NCBI RefSeq assembly: GCF_024228315.1
Contig: NZ_CP100454.1
Location: 310,001 to 374,000 of the forward strand
Length of the DNA stretch: 64,000 nt
Reading direction: 5' to 3'
Source: Halomarina pelagica
GTDB lineage: Archaea > Halobacteriota > Halobacteria > Halobacteriales > Haloarculaceae
Shown here: piece after piece, positions 24,829-32,661 of the stretch
How positions within the stretch are numbered: position 1 is the first letter of the stretch
Layout: each line of letters begins with the position of its first letter
Translations under genes and position numbers: made by a program
Notes under the pieces: model-generated
Databases searched by the model: none
Told to the model about the DNA's origin: nothing
Seen by the model: the letters and a program-made list of their open reading frames with translations, nothing else

Positions 24829-25254
24829 CACACTATGTTGGTCTGCAATTCTCATAAGGGATGTGGTGCCTGCGTCACAGATGCAAAGAGAACGATGGAA
24901 CGTCAATCGTCGTCGGATCCGGAGATTCACCCCTTCCTCGGCGAAGATGCGCCGGAAAATAATTGCCCCAGCGGAGACCGTATCGGGTATCTCGCGACGA
25001 ACAAAACGCTTTTTCACGACCTCATAACTGAACACGCCAGCGCCGAGGATGACTAAGATGTCGCGAGGTAGGCGTGCCCAGAACAGTAGATACACTCCCC
25101 GACAATTATGAGTAGGATGAGTTAGTTCTAGTGCCGCTGAACTAAGGAATCTCGGCTGTGCAGGAAGTCATCAGAAGAACGATCACCACCCTCGTTAGGA
25201 GGGCGCCACACGAAAGGCTATGCAGCCTGCGGACGTACAGGCGATTGATTCAAT

Positions 25255-25479
25255 ATGGGAGACCAGATCCAGTTCCACGTTCAGGATGCGGATTTCGACT
25301 GTGAAACATGTACGACTACGGTTGACCAGGCACTTCAATCAGAAGGTGGGATCGAACAGCTCAATGTTGAAGAAAACGGCACCATAGAAATCACGTACGA
25401 AGCCGACCACACCTCGCCAGAGATGCTCGAACGGATAATCGAGAATCAGGGATATTCTGTTAGACGAAACCAATCGTAG
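25255..25479 (+). CDS. Heavy-metal-associated (HMA) domain protein
   Basis: A 74-residue single-domain protein with a ferredoxin-like fold. The metal motif is DFDCETCTTTV (CxxC at about 16-19), followed by GGIEQLNVEENGTIEITYEADHTSPEMLERIIENQGYSV. Such domains bind Cu(I) or Zn and hand it to P-type ATPases or enzymes. The usual Met before the CxxC is replaced. It lies between the CGCGG gene and the RLI paralog; the CopB ATPase at 35.4 kb is a possible partner. Confidence 0.82.
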   Translation: MGDQIQFHVQDADFDCETCTTTVDQALQSEGGIEQLNVEENGTIEITYEADHTSPEMLERIIENQGYSVRRNQS

Positions 25480-25547
25480 TCAGCTGAACTTATCTAACTA
25501 ATGCGCTCGATCATACAGAGAATCTCTACATCCATTTGATACGATAA

Positions 25548-27338
25548 TTAGTCCCGGTAGTAGTATTCGCCGCTCGATTTTTGTTTCCGGTCAAGTTGAC
25601 TGTCTGGCTTATTCACTCGAGGTCTGCCAGTTCGTTCGTCCCGTCGAAACGTGATTCCGAGGGCAGAGAGAAACGCGTTCATACCATCCCGAATCGATTG
25701 CGGAGGATTTGCATGGCCACTCTGACTCGGCTCACCCTCGAAGACGATCAATCGGTCGGCAACTCGATCGATGACGAAGAGGTCGTGATCCACGACGAGC
25801 ACGGGTCGGTTCGTTCGGTTGCTGAACTGGCGGATTCGATCAGCGAGAATCACTCGACGGTCCACGTCGAGGAACGCCGAGGGTTCGTCTAAGAGGTAGA
25901 GATCCGCGTCACGGGCAAGACAGAGCGCGATCCCGATACGCTGTAACTCCCCGCCCGAAAGCGAGTCGAGCGAGCGGTCGTACAACGGTTCGATGTCGAA
26001 CGGATTCTGGATTCGTGTCTTGAATGATTGGGCGTGGATATCGGTGGCAGATGCAAAGCGCTCACGGACTGTTACATCGCTGTCCGGCGTGATGTACTGG
26101 GGTTTGTACGATACGATGGCCTCGTCCGGAACTCGTCTACTATCAGGAGTTACATTCCCGGCGAGCATTTTCACGAACGTCGTTTTGCCCAGCGCGTTCT
26201 CTCCCACGATACCGACCGATTCACCGGCGTGAATCCGTCCCGGTTCGACGACGAGCGAAAAGTCCGCGAGCGATTTTTCGAGTTTGGGATACGTGAGAAT
26301 CGGTTCGTCGGATCGGCTGTCACGAGAGCCAGCTGACGGGAAGTCGATCGCCTGGCGCCGAATTTGGACGTTTTCCTCGGACAGTTTCCCCACTAAGAAC
26401 TGGTTGATGCCCGTCCGGACTGCCGACCGCTGAGCGACGACACCGAACCCGCCCGGCTCACCGTACAGTATGTGGATCGCGTCAGAGAGTAGGTCGAGCG
26501 TCGCAAGGTCGTGTTCCACGACGACTGCCGTGGCATCGGCTTCCTGCACGTGACTGCGGATCGTCCGTGCCACTGACAGCCGCTGTTCGATATCTAAAAA
26601 CGACGATGGTTCGTCGAACAGGTAGAGATCCGCTGTCGTCGAGAGGGTCGCACCGATCGCAACTCGCTGTCGTTCACCGCCGGACAGATCGGACAGCGAT
26701 CGATCGAGAATCGAGCGGAGACCGAGTGCATCGACGAATCGGTCCGGATCGTCCGAACGGGTAGCGAGCAGTTCGTGTACCGTTTCTGCGTCGGTCTCGT
26801 GGAGGGAGTCGACCCGTTGGTCCTTGTAGGCGGTGACGACTGACTCGTCTCGGAGCCGTTCGAGATGAGTCTGCAGGGTCGTCCCCCGAAACAACTCGAT
26901 CGCCCGGTCCCAGTCTGACTCTTCACTTGTACCCCCAAAATTCGGCACTCGATTGCCAGCCAGAATGTCCAACGCAGTACTCTTTCCGATGCCATTGCGG
27001 CCGAGGAGGCCGATAACTGAACCGTCGACCGGGATCGGGAGATTGTACAACCTGAATCCGTTCTCACCATACTGGTGGACGAGCTGCCCGGTTTCCGCCG
27101 GAAGTGGTATGATCTGAATCGCGTCGTTGGGGATCTTCTTTTCGATGAGCTTGTGCTCGGCCAGTACGTTGGCGTCGTCGATGTGGAGTTCCCCACTCTC
27201 AGTGACGTGGAACCCCTCGTGACCGGACCGATTCAGCGGGTCGTATTTGACCGCGATGTTTCGTACTTCGTCGGTGATCTTGTCCTGGTCAATGATTGCG
27301 ACGTATTCTTGCTTCCGTCCGCTTTCGGGCCCTGTCAT
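25548..27338 (-). CDS. ABCE1/RLI paralog lacking all Fe-S cysteines
   Basis: A 596-residue twin-ATPase of the RLI/ABCE1 ribosome-recycling family. Both ATPase sites are intact: Walker A GRNGIGKST (113-121) and GENALGKTT (379-387), LSGGE at 218-222 and 460-464, DEP Walker B and H-loops. The family-specific GINQFL, GMNAFL, FRRD...GRPRVNKP and GEYYY stretches are there. RLI normally begins with eight Cys holding two [4Fe-4S] clusters. Here the domain (residues 11-82) is alignable (AIIDQDK..., NRSGHE..., NDAIQIIPLP) but has no Cys; the only Cys in the protein is C473. It follows porB by 97 bp on the same strand and may be co-transcribed. Likely a second, cluster-free recycling factor or a ribosome-associated stress protein (inference). 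Confidence 0.9.
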   Translation of the reverse strand: MTGPESGRKQEYVAIIDQDKITDEVRNIAVKYDPLNRSGHEGFHVTESGELHIDDANVLAEHKLIEKKIPNDAIQIIPLPAETGQLVHQYGENGFRLYNLPIPVDGSVIGLLGRNGIGKSTALDILAGNRVPNFGGTSEESDWDRAIELFRGTTLQTHLERLRDESVVTAYKDQRVDSLHETDAETVHELLATRSDDPDRFVDALGLRSILDRSLSDLSGGERQRVAIGATLSTTADLYLFDEPSSFLDIEQRLSVARTIRSHVQEADATAVVVEHDLATLDLLSDAIHILYGEPGGFGVVAQRSAVRTGINQFLVGKLSEENVQIRRQAIDFPSAGSRDSRSDEPILTYPKLEKSLADFSLVVEPGRIHAGESVGIVGENALGKTTFVKMLAGNVTPDSRRVPDEAIVSYKPQYITPDSDVTVRERFASATDIHAQSFKTRIQNPFDIEPLYDRSLDSLSGGELQRIGIALCLARDADLYLLDEPSAFLDVDRRVILADRIRQFSNRTNRPVLVVDHDLFVIDRVADRLIVFEGEPSQSGHANPPQSIRDGMNAFLSALGITFRRDERTGRPRVNKPDSQLDRKQKSSGEYYYRD

Positions 27339-27435
27339 GAATTACCTATACCGTCTGTCCGAGCGTTTATGGGTCGCTGTCGCGGCGTAATCCTCGGTAG
27401 ACCGAATCGTATGCGGTGGATTTGGGTTTGCTCGA

Positions 27436-28371
27436 TCACCGATGCCGATCGAGCAGGTCGGCAGACGGTTTCCACTCGGCATCGTCGTCAAAGTACTGTT
27501 CGACGATCGGTTCGTCGGGCATCTGACCGGTCTGACGTTTCTCTTCGCTGTAGGACGGGCGCCCCTCTTCGACGAAGAACCGGCCAGTCAGAATTTCGCC
27601 TTGGTGGAGGCGTGTGTCAGTTTCCCGCATCATTTGCGCTGCCTCATCACGATCGTGGACGTCGAACTCGAAGTCTTCGGAGTCCTGAACGTCGATGTAG
27701 GGCACGTACTGCTTGGCGTCCTTGTTCCACGTCGGACACTGAGTGAGGAAATCGATGTGTGCGAAGCCGTCGTGGTCCATCGCTTCGACGAGAATCTCCG
27801 TCGCCTGTCGAGGATTAACCGCTGCTGTCCGTGCAATGTACGTCGCACCCGCATTGAGGCCCCACTCCAGTGGCCGGATCGGGTTCTTCGCCGAGCCGGA
27901 CGGTTGTGTCTTGGATTTGTGCCCCTTCGGACTCGTCGGCGACGTCTGCCCTTTCGTCAACCCGAAAATCTCGTTGTTGAACACGATGTAGGTCATGTCG
28001 TGGTTCTCTCGGGCAGTGTGCGTGAAGTGGTTGCCACCGATCCCGTATCCGTCCCCATCGCCACCCGCGGCGACGACCTCCAGATTAGGATTCGCAAGTG
28101 TCGCCGCCCGCGCCACCGGGAGCGATCGACCGTGGATCGAATGGAATCCATAACTCTCGAAATACGACGAAAGTTTGCCCGAGCATCCGATTCCCGTGAC
28201 GAGCAATACCTCGTCGGGATTTTTGCCCCGCTCCACCATCGCTTGCTTTAGCGTCTTCAGGACGGCGAAGTCCCCACAGCCGGGACACCACGTCGCCCGT
28301 GGTTCGACGCCGGGGGTGAACGCGTTCGTGTCTACCTCCTGATCTGCACCGATTGCGTTGAATGCACTCAT
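27436..28371 (-). CDS. porB: 2-oxoacid:ferredoxin oxidoreductase, beta subunit
   Basis: A 311-residue TPP-binding subunit. The cluster-type Cys motif WCPGCGDFAVL is at the start, GIGCSGKLSSYF follows, and the TPP/Mg motif GDGDGYGIGGNH...FNNEIFGLTKGQTSPTSP is complete. With the alpha subunit upstream (5-bp gap) it oxidatively decarboxylates pyruvate, 2-oxoglutarate or a related 2-oxoacid to acyl-CoA, passing electrons to ferredoxin. Haloarchaea normally have such enzymes on the chromosome; this pair may be an extra copy with another substrate. Confidence 0.93.
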   Translation of the reverse strand: MSAFNAIGADQEVDTNAFTPGVEPRATWCPGCGDFAVLKTLKQAMVERGKNPDEVLLVTGIGCSGKLSSYFESYGFHSIHGRSLPVARAATLANPNLEVVAAGGDGDGYGIGGNHFTHTARENHDMTYIVFNNEIFGLTKGQTSPTSPKGHKSKTQPSGSAKNPIRPLEWGLNAGATYIARTAAVNPRQATEILVEAMDHDGFAHIDFLTQCPTWNKDAKQYVPYIDVQDSEDFEFDVHDRDEAAQMMRETDTRLHQGEILTGRFFVEEGRPSYSEEKRQTGQMPDEPIVEQYFDDDAEWKPSADLLDRHR

Positions 28372-28376
28372 TGTGG

Positions 28377-30296
28377 TTACCTCGAGTTAGCTGCTTTCGT
28401 TGGTTCGAGACGCGTCGTCGGTGGCGCCTCGCTCGGATCGTCAGTAATGACGGCACGGACACCGTCGACAACCTCAGCGGGTTCGAAGGGATTACCGTCG
28501 TACTTGAGCAGACTAGATAGCCGATCGCCGTACGCTCCCAGTTCGCGCTGTACCAATCCCCGGAATTGACCGCCGGAGTTCATTTCGACGACAACAGCTT
28601 CCTCAACGCTTTCGAGGAATTCGACAACGTCAGACTCCGGGAACGGCATCATTTCGCTTACGCCTAGTGCCGAAACGGAGTCATCAGTCTCGTTGAGTCG
28701 ATCGACCGCTTCGAAGACAGTACTCTGTTGACTCCCCCACACCAGGATCCCGTAGCGGGCATCTTCGGGCCCATATCGGGTCTGGTGTGTGCCCGTCTCA
28801 TCGAGTGTCTCGCGGATCGCCTCTTGCTTTGTTCTGCGTCGGTCGACCTGTCGACGACGATTTTCGGGATCTTCGCTAATATGGCCTGCAGGGTTGTGTT
28901 CGTTTCCGCTCGTCAGAAATCGGCCACCTTTCTGGCCGGGGAGTGTTCGCGGTACGACACCATCGTCAGCGTCGTACTGAAAGCGGAGATACGTTCCCGA
29001 CGCGTGGTGAGCTGCATCTTTGATTTCTTCTTCCGTGAGAACGGTGCCTGGATCCGGATCAGGGGCCGATTCGGTGAACACGCTATCCGGGACCGTCCGA
29101 TACTCCCCCGAGAGCTTCTGGTCGATGATGACGATCGCGGGGAGTTGGTACTCGTAAGCCAGTTCGAACGCTCGACGCGTCTGTTCGTAACATTCCCTGA
29201 TCGTTCCTGGTGCGAAGACGACTCGGTTGGAATCGCCCTGGCTGGAGTACAGGACGTGGTCGAGATCTCCCTGCTCTGGCTTTGTCGGCATCCCGGTCGA
29301 TGGGCCGCCGCGCATCGCCTCGACGAAGACGACCGGTGTCTCGGTCATTTCAGCCGTTCCGAGCAGCTCGGACATAAGTGCGAACCCACCACCCGAGGAA
29401 CCGGACATCGCCTTGACACCAGCGTGGGACGCACCGATCGCCATTCCAGCAGCGGCGATCTCGTCTTCGACCTGTTCAGAAACACCACCGTACTCGGGGA
29501 GATGCTGGGACAGTATCGTGAACACTTCCGTCCACGGCGTCATGGGATAGCCCGAGATGAACCGACAGCCGGCGTCGAGCGCACCGTATGCCACCCCGTG
29601 TGATCCGGAGAGAAGGATCGGATCTTCCTCGTGCGTTCCATCCGGAAGGACTACATCATGGTCAATCTCGTTTTCGTCCCGTATCTGATTGTATGCTGCT
29701 TCAAGGATCGTCAGGTTCGCCTCCAGCGCGTTGCCGCTCATCGTATCCGACATCAGCGCTTCGAAAGGTTCGAGATCCATAGACAGAAGCGCCGCCGTTG
29801 CACCAACGCCCGCCGTGTTGCGCATCACTTCACGACCGTGTTCGGTTGCAATGTCCCGAAGGTCGAGCGGATACACGTGCCAATCGTGTTCCGCAGCTAG
29901 CTCTTCGAGTGACGTATCGAGTACTGCATCGACGTCGTCGATGTCGATCACACCCTCATCGTAGATGATGATCCCCCCATCACGAAGGTCATCGAGGTTT
30001 TCTACGAGAGGCTTGATTTCCTCATTCCCGTAATAGGCGTCCTCATCCGGGCTTCGTGCAAACGAGTCACCCAGTGCCAAGAGAAAGTTATACCCGTCTC
30101 CCCTGGACTGCACCGGCGTTGCCTTGGTTCGAATTTCGGTATACGTGTGGCCACCGCGTATCCGTGATGGATAGTGGCGATGGGTGAATACGTGGAGCCC
30201 TGACCGCATCAGTACTTTCGCGAAGTTCTGGCTCGTTGAGTCGATGCCGTCGCCAGAGCCTCCTGCGAGTCGCCAAATGAGTTCTGTATCTGTCAT
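28377..30296 (-). CDS. porA: 2-oxoacid:ferredoxin oxidoreductase, alpha subunit (gamma-alpha fusion)
   Basis: A 639-residue protein. Residues about 1-195 form the gamma domain (WRLAGGSGDGIDSTSQNFAKVLMRSG; HRHYPSRIRGGHT). The alpha part follows: GSHGVAYGALDAGCRFISGYPMTPWTEV, MSGSSGGGFALMSE, the acyl/CoA-side region and a C-terminal domain (EMMPFPESDVVEFLESVEEAVVVEMN). It lacks a ferredoxin-like delta domain, as usual in haloarchaea, where ferredoxin 2Fe-2S accepts the electrons; a gene for such a ferredoxin lies 0.6 kb upstream. An operator-like GGGAACATGTTCGT lies 56 bp upstream. Confidence 0.93.
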   Translation of the reverse strand: MTDTELIWRLAGGSGDGIDSTSQNFAKVLMRSGLHVFTHRHYPSRIRGGHTYTEIRTKATPVQSRGDGYNFLLALGDSFARSPDEDAYYGNEEIKPLVENLDDLRDGGIIIYDEGVIDIDDVDAVLDTSLEELAAEHDWHVYPLDLRDIATEHGREVMRNTAGVGATAALLSMDLEPFEALMSDTMSGNALEANLTILEAAYNQIRDENEIDHDVVLPDGTHEEDPILLSGSHGVAYGALDAGCRFISGYPMTPWTEVFTILSQHLPEYGGVSEQVEDEIAAAGMAIGASHAGVKAMSGSSGGGFALMSELLGTAEMTETPVVFVEAMRGGPSTGMPTKPEQGDLDHVLYSSQGDSNRVVFAPGTIRECYEQTRRAFELAYEYQLPAIVIIDQKLSGEYRTVPDSVFTESAPDPDPGTVLTEEEIKDAAHHASGTYLRFQYDADDGVVPRTLPGQKGGRFLTSGNEHNPAGHISEDPENRRRQVDRRRTKQEAIRETLDETGTHQTRYGPEDARYGILVWGSQQSTVFEAVDRLNETDDSVSALGVSEMMPFPESDVVEFLESVEEAVVVEMNSGGQFRGLVQRELGAYGDRLSSLLKYDGNPFEPAEVVDGVRAVITDDPSEAPPTTRLEPTKAANSR

Positions 30297-30351
30297 CCGT
30301 TAGGTTTGCTCACCTGATTATCGTACGATTTCGTGCCATAAGTAGTGCCAC

Positions 30352-30365
30352 GGGAACATGTTCGT
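30352..30365. promoter_or_regulatory. Near-palindrome upstream of porA
   Basis: GGGAACATGTTCGT keeps GAA-CATG-TTCG, with one mismatch in the left arm. It lies 55 bp upstream of the minus-strand porA start. Confidence 0.45.
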
Positions 30366-30383
30366 TTGAGCCCAGCGGACTCT

Positions 30384-30674
30384 TCAGAACGAATACGTCT
30401 GGTCTTTCTGTTCAATATCCCAGACCCCAGCCCGGTCATCGTAGGATTTCCGCCCCACGAATGACTCGTCAAGATTCCCAAGAACGGCTAGATAGATGTC
30501 CTCACTGGAGTGGTAGGTTTGCTCGTTCGCCGTATCCAGAACTGCTGCGACCGTTGTCGGTTCCCCGGTTGGGGGAGTTAGTTCCCTCTCACCAAACTCG
30601 TCGATGAGAGCGTCGTCCTCGATTGGAAAGTCAAATTCGCGTTCACACAACTCTTGAATTTCGACTGGTCCCAT
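30384..30674 (-). CDS. DUF5789-type small acidic protein, second copy
   Basis: A 96-residue acidic protein (MGPVEIQELCEREFDFPIEDDALIDEFGERELTPP ... VLGNLDESFVGRKSYDDRAG). It is paralogous to the protein at 17545-17853. The ATG at 30674 is chosen because the family motif begins there. The two copies bracket the Fe-S block, which may reflect a shared ancestral unit. Function unknown. Confidence 0.75.
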   Translation of the reverse strand: MGPVEIQELCEREFDFPIEDDALIDEFGERELTPPTGEPTTVAAVLDTANEQTYHSSEDIYLAVLGNLDESFVGRKSYDDRAGVWDIEQKDQTYSF

Positions 30675-30846
30675 GCGTGTCTCGTCATCCCCTATCCCGA
30701 TAAGTGTTGGTTCGCGTTGCCAAGTGACGAGAGAAGACACCCCACGACAGGGCGTCTATCTCACAGCTTCGAAAAGATCATGAATTCGGATTCGAGCACA
30801 CCACACTCATCGTTCCAGGAATATTGTTTCACCTTGCCGGTGCCTA

Positions 30847-30860
30847 ACGAACATATTCTG
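30847..30860. promoter_or_regulatory. Near-palindrome upstream of 2Fe-2S ferredoxin
   Basis: ACGAACATATTCTG has an exact left arm and one mismatch in the right arm. It is 39 bp before the ferredoxin ATG. Confidence 0.45.
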
Positions 30861-30899
30861 CGGAGGAAATAAGCGAGAGGCGACCGTCAGTTTCTCCTA

Positions 30900-31289
30900 A
30901 TGCCAACCATCGAATATCTGAATTACGACGTGGTGGACGATCAAGAGTGGGATATCTACGACGACGAAAATTTTGAACGGGCCGAGGAACTCGATCTGAC
31001 GGACGAGGACTACGGTACGTTCGAGTGTAACGAAGGCGAATTTATTCTCGAAACAGCGGAAGCCAATGGTTACGACTGGCCATTCTCCTGTCGAGCTGGG
31101 GCATGTGCGAACTGTGCTGCGATCGTCATCGAAGGCGAGATCGAGATGGATATGCAGCAGATCCTCAGCGACGAGGAAATCGAAGAGAGAAACGTCCGAC
31201 TTACGTGCATTGGATCGCCAGCAACTGAGCACGTAAAGCTCGTCTACAATGCCAAGCACCTAGATTACCTGCAAAATCGGGTGATTTGA
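30900..31289 (+). CDS. fdx: Haloarchaeal 2Fe-2S ferredoxin
   Basis: A 129-residue plant-type ferredoxin with the haloarchaeal N-terminal acidic insertion (about residues 1-45). Cluster ligands are CRAGACANC (three Cys) and the distal Cys in RLTCIGSP. It ends [18 protein letters not shown], the family tail whose relic is seen at 1999-2064. This ferredoxin type accepts electrons from 2-oxoacid oxidoreductases in haloarchaea, and the porAB genes lie next to it in divergent orientation. A near-palindromic operator lies 39 bp upstream. Confidence 0.95.
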   Translation: MPTIEYLNYDVVDDQEWDIYDDENFERAEELDLTDEDYGTFECNEGEFILETAEANGYDWPFSCRAGACANCAAIVIEGEIEMDMQQILSDEEIEERNVRLTCIGSPATEHVKLVYNAKHLDYLQNRVI

Positions 31290-31336
31290 GCAACTCCAAT
31301 GCACGTTGGATTCGACCACAACACCGGTTCTGAGAT

Positions 31337-31471
31337 ATGCTTGGATGTATTGAACAGATGGAGGTATTCCCTGAGCCGCCCGATGTAGACAAGGCGAGAC
31401 TCATCGAGGGCAAGGAGCTGATTCGTTTCTGTAAGGCTGCGGATTACCGTTGGAGAAAGAATTCGAGATAG
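31337..31471 (+). CDS. Possible 44-residue protein, unknown
   Basis: An ATG frame encodes MLGCIEQMEVFPEPPDVDKA, then RLIEGKELIRFCKAADYRWRKN, with a stop at 31469. It ends basic and contains no known motif. It lies in the 256-bp gap between the ferredoxin and the convergent NuoI-like gene and may be a gene remnant or noise. Confidence 0.2.
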   Translation: MLGCIEQMEVFPEPPDVDKARLIEGKELIRFCKAADYRWRKNSR

Positions 31472-31545
31472 TGATAGCGATCCACGTTTCAGTTAGTTCT
31501 GGGATAGATATCTACGAGGCAACTGGCATAATGCCACTGTCGATA

Positions 31546-32010
31546 TCACTGGTAGTCGATTTCTCCGTCTCCTTCACCGATCCACGCGCCTCGATCTGGC
31601 TCCCGAGATTCCAAAGGATCTGGAAGATCCTTGTACCACGGAACATTCTTGAGCTGTTCTTTATTGTATGCGAGATCATGTTTCGTATCTCCTGTGAATT
31701 CGAATTGTTGAGTGAGAATGATAGCGTCAGTCGGACACACTTCCTCGCAGAGGCGACAATAAATACATTGGCCGATATGGAGGTTGTACTGTTCGCCATT
31801 TCGATCTTCGTCCATAACGATCTGGATTGTGTCGTTCGGGCAGACGTTTTCGCACTGCCGGCACCAGATACAGCGCTCCTCACTGAATTTGTGGACTCCT
31901 CGGAACCGGGGACTCACTTCAGGTGCTTCATCCGGATATTCGACAGTGAACGTTTTCCCATCTAAGGCGTGTTTCATCGTCACCGCCATCGATTTGAGAA
32001 TCCCGATCAT
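31546..32010 (-). CDS. NuoI-like 2[4Fe-4S] ferredoxin protein
   Basis: A 154-residue protein. Two CxxCxxCxxxCP motifs are present: CIWCRQCENVCPNDTI and CIYCRLCEEVCPTDAI, as in complex I subunit NuoI. The surrounding frame (VTMKHALDGKTFTVEYPDEAPEVSPRFRG before; AYNKEQLKNVPWYKDLPDP after) is also NuoI-like. No other Nuo gene is near, so it is likely a stand-alone electron carrier recruited for the HdrD-like or 2-oxoacid system. Confidence 0.9.
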   Translation of the reverse strand: MIGILKSMAVTMKHALDGKTFTVEYPDEAPEVSPRFRGVHKFSEERCIWCRQCENVCPNDTIQIVMDEDRNGEQYNLHIGQCIYCRLCEEVCPTDAIILTQQFEFTGDTKHDLAYNKEQLKNVPWYKDLPDPLESREPDRGAWIGEGDGEIDYQ

Positions 32011-32079
32011 ACACTGTTCAGTAACTTCCCCTTCCTACACCTTAGGTGTACGTGCGCTCACGAGGAAAAATCATCACCA

Positions 32080-32460
32080 TTACCCATTCTCTGAACCTGC
32101 ACCGTTGTCCTCATCAATCGCATCATCAGATACGTTAGGAGCACCGATGACAAGTACGCGGCTGCTCTCCACAGCAGTCAGTTGACGCCAAGATTCTGGA
32201 GGGACAACGATACAATCCCCTGGTGTTACAGTGAACGCCTCTCCTTCAATTTCCATCTCAAGACGGCCATCAAGAACGACGTACAGTTCCTCTTGTTCAC
32301 GTTGCCGATGACGATCGTTCGAGTCGCCAGAATCAAACTCCCACACACTCGGGCGCATCTTCGATGGTCGAAGTTCGTATCCTACTGCACGCAGAGATGG
32401 GTCAAGTCCGTCGATATCCCGTACTTCGAGATCCTCAATGTTTGTCTTAGTGTACGACAT
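32080..32460 (-). CDS. Cupin-domain protein
   Basis: A 126-residue protein (MSYTKTNIEDLEVRDIDGLD...). The cupin motifs are HRQREQEELYVVLDGRLEMEIEG and FTVTPGDCIVVPPESWRQL, so a mannose-isomerase-like single cupin. It differs from the two small cupins at 6.3 and 24.1 kb in having an N-terminal extension and an acidic tail. It shares a 201-bp divergent region with the HdrD-like gene. An exact palindrome lies in that region. Confidence 0.8.
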   Translation of the reverse strand: MSYTKTNIEDLEVRDIDGLDPSLRAVGYELRPSKMRPSVWEFDSGDSNDRHRQREQEELYVVLDGRLEMEIEGEAFTVTPGDCIVVPPESWRQLTAVESSRVLVIGAPNVSDDAIDEDNGAGSENG

Positions 32461-32579
32461 ACCATCTGGTAGGGAAGCTATCCGTTTAACTTCGGATGAT
32501 GCCCTTCGAATCTCCGGAGAAAGCAGTCTTAGCAGGACAAGGATGCGTTGGTCACAGAATCCAAAGCGACAGTAGTATG

Positions 32580-32593
32580 GCGAACATCTTCGC
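32580..32593. promoter_or_regulatory. CGAA-N4-TTCG palindrome between cupin and HdrD-like genes
   Basis: GCGAACATCTTCGC has exact arms that extend one more base each side (GGCG...CGCC). It is 68 bp before the HdrD-like start and 119 bp from the divergent cupin start. Confidence 0.6.
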
Positions 32594-32661
32594 CTCGAAA
32601 CGAACGACACAGCCGTAGAGAATCAAGAATTATTAGGTACGGGGCCTAATTGTGCCAAACT

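Noticed and set aside
24502..25095. Longer start (25095) for the CGCGG protein
   Set aside because: The extra 89 residues look like translated non-coding DNA, and the ATG at 24828 starts directly at the His-rich head.
27442..28251. Plus-strand frame opposite porB
   Set aside because: Shadow of porB; no motif and no promoter.
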